Of a stretch of DNA of 17,411 bases, positions 14,612-17,411 are shown piece by piece. Positions within the stretch are counted from its first letter, which is position 1. Every line of letters begins with the position of its first letter. The DNA is taken from the NCBI GenBank assembly GCA_015904045.1, contig JABMDG010000022.1:17166-34576 (forward strand), in the 5' to 3' direction. The notes under the pieces were generated by a model. That model searched no databases, was not told the DNA's origin, and saw nothing but the letters and a program-made list of their open reading frames with translations. The position numbers and the translations under genes are program-made. Source of the DNA: Nitrospira sp. Its GTDB lineage: Bacteria; Nitrospirota; Nitrospiria; Nitrospirales; Nitrospiraceae.

Positions 14612-15673
14612 TCAGCCGTTAGCCGGTCGTCGTTCTTCCGTGACGGCCCCTCCGCAAGATGAGCCGGCTCCTGCCGTGCAGCCGTAGCAATGGTTCTTAG
14701 TCACGATGCGGCGCTGATGGAGCTGCACCAGATCGAAATCTCGGATATGCGAGGGCGCTCCATGGTCGACCGGGAGTTCCAGCATCTGATTGAAATCGCA
14801 ATCGTACAGCCTGCCGTCCCAGCCGACCGACAGCGTATGCCGGCACATAACACCGGCTGCGGCGATGGGATTGAACGCGTTGGCCAGGCGCGTCATATAT
14901 TGCTCGTAGTTGCCGCTTTCGACAAGGAACTCCAGGAACCGGCTGATGGGCATGTTGGTGATCGTGTAGAGCCGGTTGAACTCGATGCCGTGTCTGGCTC
15001 GAAGCTCCTTTTTGAACTGCGCCTCGATGGCCTCTTGCTTGGGAGGCAGGAAGGCGCCAACCGGATTGTAGACCAGGTTCAAGGTCAAGCCGCTGTCCGG
15101 CCGGCCATAGCCGAATCGGTTCAACAGCCGGAGCCCCTCCAGTGATTTCTCGAAAATGCCATTGCCCCGCTGCGCATCGGTTTGGCCGGCGCGGTAGGAG
15201 GGAAGCGACGCGACGATCTCCACGCGATGGCCGGCGAGAAACTCCGCCAAGTCGGCCTGTGACGGAAGCAGCAAGACCGATAGATTGCAACGATCCATAA
15301 CGTGCCGTCCGAGTCCACGGGCCTGTTCGACCAGCCAGCGGAAGTTTGGGTTCAGCTCAGGAGCACCACCTGTGATATCGACCGTCGGAATATCCGTCTG
15401 GGCCAATGCGGCCAGGCACAGTGCTGCGGTCTCGCGTGACATGCTTTCGATCCGGTCCGGCCCGGCGTCCACATGGCAGTGGCGGCAGGTCTGGTTGCAG
15501 AGTTTCCCGACGTTCAGTTGCATGACCGTGATGCCGGTGGCCCGGAGCGGAAACAATCCGGCCTGATTCAGCCGGAGATCGAACGGAGGGGGAACGAAGC
15601 TGTGTTCAAGGAGGCGAAGCTGTTCGGTCGATGAGGCGAGGGGGTTGCTCCGGCCAAGCAACGTGAGCGCCAT
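14612..15673 (-). CDS. arsS: ArsS-like radical SAM protein of arsenosugar biosynthesis, copy B
   Basis: 353-residue protein of the ArsS family, which adds a 5'-deoxyadenosyl group to dimethylated arsenic. The radical SAM motif CNQTCRHC has its cysteines at 59, 63 and 66, the same positions as copy A. The DUF3641-type half shows VMCRHTLSVGWDG, YDCDFNQMLELPVD and the tail HCYGCTAGAGSSCGG, followed by an extra short charged end (EERRPANG) missing from copy A. The start MALTLLGRSN at 15673 lies 2 bases after the arsM TGA, so the pair is probably translationally coupled; upstream in-frame codons overlap arsM and are rejected. With a complete ArsM directly upstream, this copy forms the full two-gene arsenosugar module. 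Confidence 0.92.
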   Translation of the reverse strand: MALTLLGRSNPLASSTEQLRLLEHSFVPPPFDLRLNQAGLFPLRATGITVMQLNVGKLCNQTCRHCHVDAGPDRIESMSRETAALCLAALAQTDIPTVDITGGAPELNPNFRWLVEQARGLGRHVMDRCNLSVLLLPSQADLAEFLAGHRVEIVASLPSYRAGQTDAQRGNGIFEKSLEGLRLLNRFGYGRPDSGLTLNLVYNPVGAFLPPKQEAIEAQFKKELRARHGIEFNRLYTITNMPISRFLEFLVESGNYEQYMTRLANAFNPIAAAGVMCRHTLSVGWDGRLYDCDFNQMLELPVDHGAPSHIRDFDLVQLHQRRIVTKNHCYGCTAGAGSSCGGAVTEERRPANG

Positions 15674-15675
15674 GG

Positions 15676-16860
15676 TCAGCAGCAGCCTCCGTCGGGAGCA
15701 CAGGTGACGGCTGCGCCGCTCACCTGTGCTCCGGCCCGACTGAGAATCACGAAATGAGGCGCATAGCCCTCGGTGTGCAGCACGTCCAGAGTCTTGGAGC
15801 AAATCTCCACTGGTTCTCCCCGCCGGTAGACGTGATGATCGTCATCCGCGGCTTCCACGAACGGGCCGGCGAGCAACGCGTAGTGGCCTCGCCAGGTGCA
15901 GGGGGCCTGCGCGGGAAACACGGCGGTCCAGCGCGGGTCGGTTTGATCGAGCCACGCCGGATGCGACGTCAGGACAAAGTGGTCGGCAAGCGGGGCATGG
16001 CTCAACAAGACGGCGTCATCCGGGGTAATCGGCTGCGGGATGCCGCGCTGATAGGTCGTGCCCCGTTCGTCCACGACACGGTTGAACGGTCCTCGGAGCG
16101 TGGCGTAGCGAACGAGTGAAGAAGTCGCCGGAGGCAGTCTATAACCGGTCAATGTGACGGAAAAGAAGTGAATGCCGTCGATGACCTGCCAGGGGGAAGA
16201 CTTGACCAGGTGGATGCCCTGAAAGCCAGCGTCCGCCATGCCCGCGATGTACTGGGCCAGGGTCAAGGCGCCGGATAAACAGTTTCCCCATTTCTCCGTG
16301 TCATGCACCAGGTATTGCGGAACGGTCTGATCCGCGACAATGTCCGAGATCGTGAACCGCCCCCCCGGCTTCGCCACACGGAACATTTCACGGAAGACCT
16401 TGCGCTTGTCCGGAGCCAGGTTAATCACGCAGTTCGAGATAATCAGATCGATCGTGCCGTCTTCCACCGGCATCGCATCCGCCATGCCTTTGCGGAAGTC
16501 GACGTTGGATGCGGGATACCCGAGATTGGCGGCGACGACGGCGGCGTGCTTCCGCGCGATGTCCAGCATCGTGTCCGTCATGTCGACACCGATCACAAGA
16601 CCGGTTGGACCGACCAGCCGCGAGGCTTCAAAACAGTCGATTCCTCCTCCCGAGCCGATATCAAGGACGGTCTCGCCGGCCTGGACCGTTTTGAGCCCGG
16701 CCGGCGTGCCGCATCCGTAGGAGATCTTCAGCACTTCGTCGGGAATGAACGATTTGAGCTGCGCCATATCGTAGCTCGTGGGGCAGCACATCTGCTCCCC
16801 GGTATTGGCAGCTTTGGCATAGCGCTCGCTGACTTTTTGCGTGATTTCATCGATGGGCAT
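15676..16860 (-). CDS. arsM: Arsenite S-adenosylmethionine methyltransferase ArsM
   Basis: Cytoplasmic enzyme that methylates As(III) using SAM, giving the methylated arsenic on which ArsS acts. In the 394-residue protein the Rossmann SAM site is VLDIGSGGGIDCFEA (about 65-79). The three cysteines expected of ArsM are visible at about C50 (YGCGTP), C144 (ISNCVINLAP) and C194 (WGNCLSGAL), with a vicinal pair C25-C26 at the N-terminus. A C-terminal domain (about 250-394) carries the ArsM-type pattern EICSKT...APHFVIL and a final Cys-Cys pair. The start is 16860, chosen because MPIDEITQKV begins the family-like sequence and GTGAGG precedes it; an extension to 16932 would overlap the likely promoter. 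First gene of the minus-strand run. Confidence 0.93.
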   Translation of the reverse strand: MPIDEITQKVSERYAKAANTGEQMCCPTSYDMAQLKSFIPDEVLKISYGCGTPAGLKTVQAGETVLDIGSGGGIDCFEASRLVGPTGLVIGVDMTDTMLDIARKHAAVVAANLGYPASNVDFRKGMADAMPVEDGTIDLIISNCVINLAPDKRKVFREMFRVAKPGGRFTISDIVADQTVPQYLVHDTEKWGNCLSGALTLAQYIAGMADAGFQGIHLVKSSPWQVIDGIHFFSVTLTGYRLPPATSSLVRYATLRGPFNRVVDERGTTYQRGIPQPITPDDAVLLSHAPLADHFVLTSHPAWLDQTDPRWTAVFPAQAPCTWRGHYALLAGPFVEAADDDHHVYRRGEPVEICSKTLDVLHTEGYAPHFVILSRAGAQVSGAAVTCAPDGGCC

Positions 16861-16902
16861 TGCCGGCCTCACGGTGGTGGAACAAAGGTATGGAGCTGGC
16901 TC

Positions 16903-16932
16903 TATGTACCAACCCTGCCCGTGCCGGGTCAA
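16903..16932 (-). promoter_or_regulatory. Candidate promoter of the arsM-arsS-pit-hflK-hflC run
   Basis: Minus-strand TTGACC (16927-16932) and TACATA (16903-16908) with 18 bp between them, about 42 bp before the arsM ATG. The -35 is good and the -10 weak. No inverted repeat typical of an ArsR operator is obvious nearby, and no arsR gene is in the window. Confidence 0.4.
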
Positions 16933-17092
16933 CCGGGATCCGGCAGGAGGTCGCTGGCCGAGGAGCAGTGGCTCACGGCTGATTGAGGGTTGTCTGTTTG
17001 AGGAACGAAATCTTACAGCGGTTCGGAGGAGAAAAATGGTGGAGGCAAAAGGGTTTGCAGATGGACGAGGGGCGGGACCCCGAAGGAATCAA

Positions 17093-17365
17093 TCAGAGAT
17101 CGTACAACATCGTGCGGAACAGCTGTTCCACACGCTCGTGCCTCTTGGTGCGAAGACGGGCGCGCTGAGGAATGGTGTAAGTGGAGGTGTGGTACTGATC
17201 GTGATTCCCGCTGGTAATCTCGTAGTGCAAATCGGAAAGCTTTACCTGCAGGTCTTCGAATGAATCTCCTTGGGTCGGGAGATCAGGATAGTCCTGCAGA
17301 TAGCCGTGCCACTGGCCGTCCTCTTCCCAGATGATGTACTTCGTCGCCCTGCAGGCTCCATTCAC
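17093..17365 (-). CDS. HicB-like small protein, possible antitoxin
   Basis: A 90-codon ORF with a GTG start and no clear Shine-Dalgarno. Residues 8-53 resemble the HicB antitoxin fold: a first strand TKYIIWEEDGQWHGYL, then YPDLPTQGDSFED and a helix LQVKLSDLHYEITSG. HicB proteins neutralise the HicA mRNA interferase by direct binding. After ITSG the sequence becomes basic and unlike the usual short HicB end, so the C-terminus may be altered by a frameshift or belong to a variant family. I see no HicA-like ORF downstream within about 100 bp; a partner could lie beyond the right edge. It is unrelated to the duplicated cassette. Confidence 0.5.
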   Translation of the reverse strand: MNGACRATKYIIWEEDGQWHGYLQDYPDLPTQGDSFEDLQVKLSDLHYEITSGNHDQYHTSTYTIPQRARLRTKRHERVEQLFRTMLYDL

Positions 17366-17411
17366 TGGCGGTGAAGATGGGCTTCAGAATGTGCCGCGCC
17401 CTGCCATCTTC

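Larger units (their letters stand above)
9691..16041. repeat. Segmental duplication, block B (matched part)
   Basis: Counterpart of block A. The match ends at about 16041, the codon equivalent to the point where arsM copy A breaks off; arsM continues intact to 16860. Confidence 0.92.

Noticed and set aside
17036..17263. 75-codon plus-strand ORF with a strong Shine-Dalgarno
   Set aside because: No recognisable domain, and it overlaps the HicB-like frame on the other strand; kept only as a note in the findings.
1..17411. CRISPR array, tRNA, rRNA or insertion sequence
   Set aside because: No regularly spaced direct repeats, no tRNA or rRNA sequence, and no transposase frame or terminal inverted repeats were seen; the repeats present are explained by the two duplications.

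Overview
The window reads as bacterial chromosome of moderately high GC with dense genes. Protein style and gene content fit Nitrospira or a relative in Nitrospirota. This placement comes from recall of family resemblance, not from a marker gene, so it is tentative. Almost everything is explained by two paralogous copies of one cassette, with a short unique segment between them.

Block A (about 44-7483) holds fhs (formate-tetrahydrofolate ligase) on the plus strand. Facing it on the minus strand is a run that reads, in transcription order: the 3' end of arsM, arsS (radical SAM, arsenosugar pathway), a PiT phosphate permease, a chimeric hflK-pit ORF, hflK and hflC. The middle segment (about 7485-9690) holds the 3' remnant of an M20 dipeptidase, cutA, and a membrane-anchored M23 peptidase with a good sigma70-type promoter. 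Block B (9691-16860) repeats the cassette in a cleaner form: fhs on plus, then arsM (full length), arsS, pit, hflK and hflC on minus. A small HicB-like ORF lies at the right edge.

Two nested duplications can be read directly. The large one joins arsM codon ~274 to an M20 peptidase gene at about 7484. This is what a tandem duplication of a unit of about 8.56 kb (7485-16041) would leave. The small one is a perfect head-to-tail duplication of about 1.1 kb inside block A (2985-4083 and 4084-5183). Its junction created an uninterrupted 340-codon gene that fuses HflK residues 1-237 to PiT residues 273-375.

Functionally, the minus-strand operon combines arsenite methylation (ArsM), adenosylation of methylated arsenic (ArsS), a low-affinity phosphate permease of a type that could also admit arsenate (PiT), and the SPFH complex HflK/HflC that controls the FtsH membrane protease. 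arsM-arsS and hflK-hflC are tightly coupled; pit sits between them with gaps of about 77 bp. Fhs supplies 10-formyl-tetrahydrofolate and is convergent with hflC. Why a C1 enzyme, arsenic metabolism, phosphate transport and HflKC are kept together in two diverged copies is the open question here.
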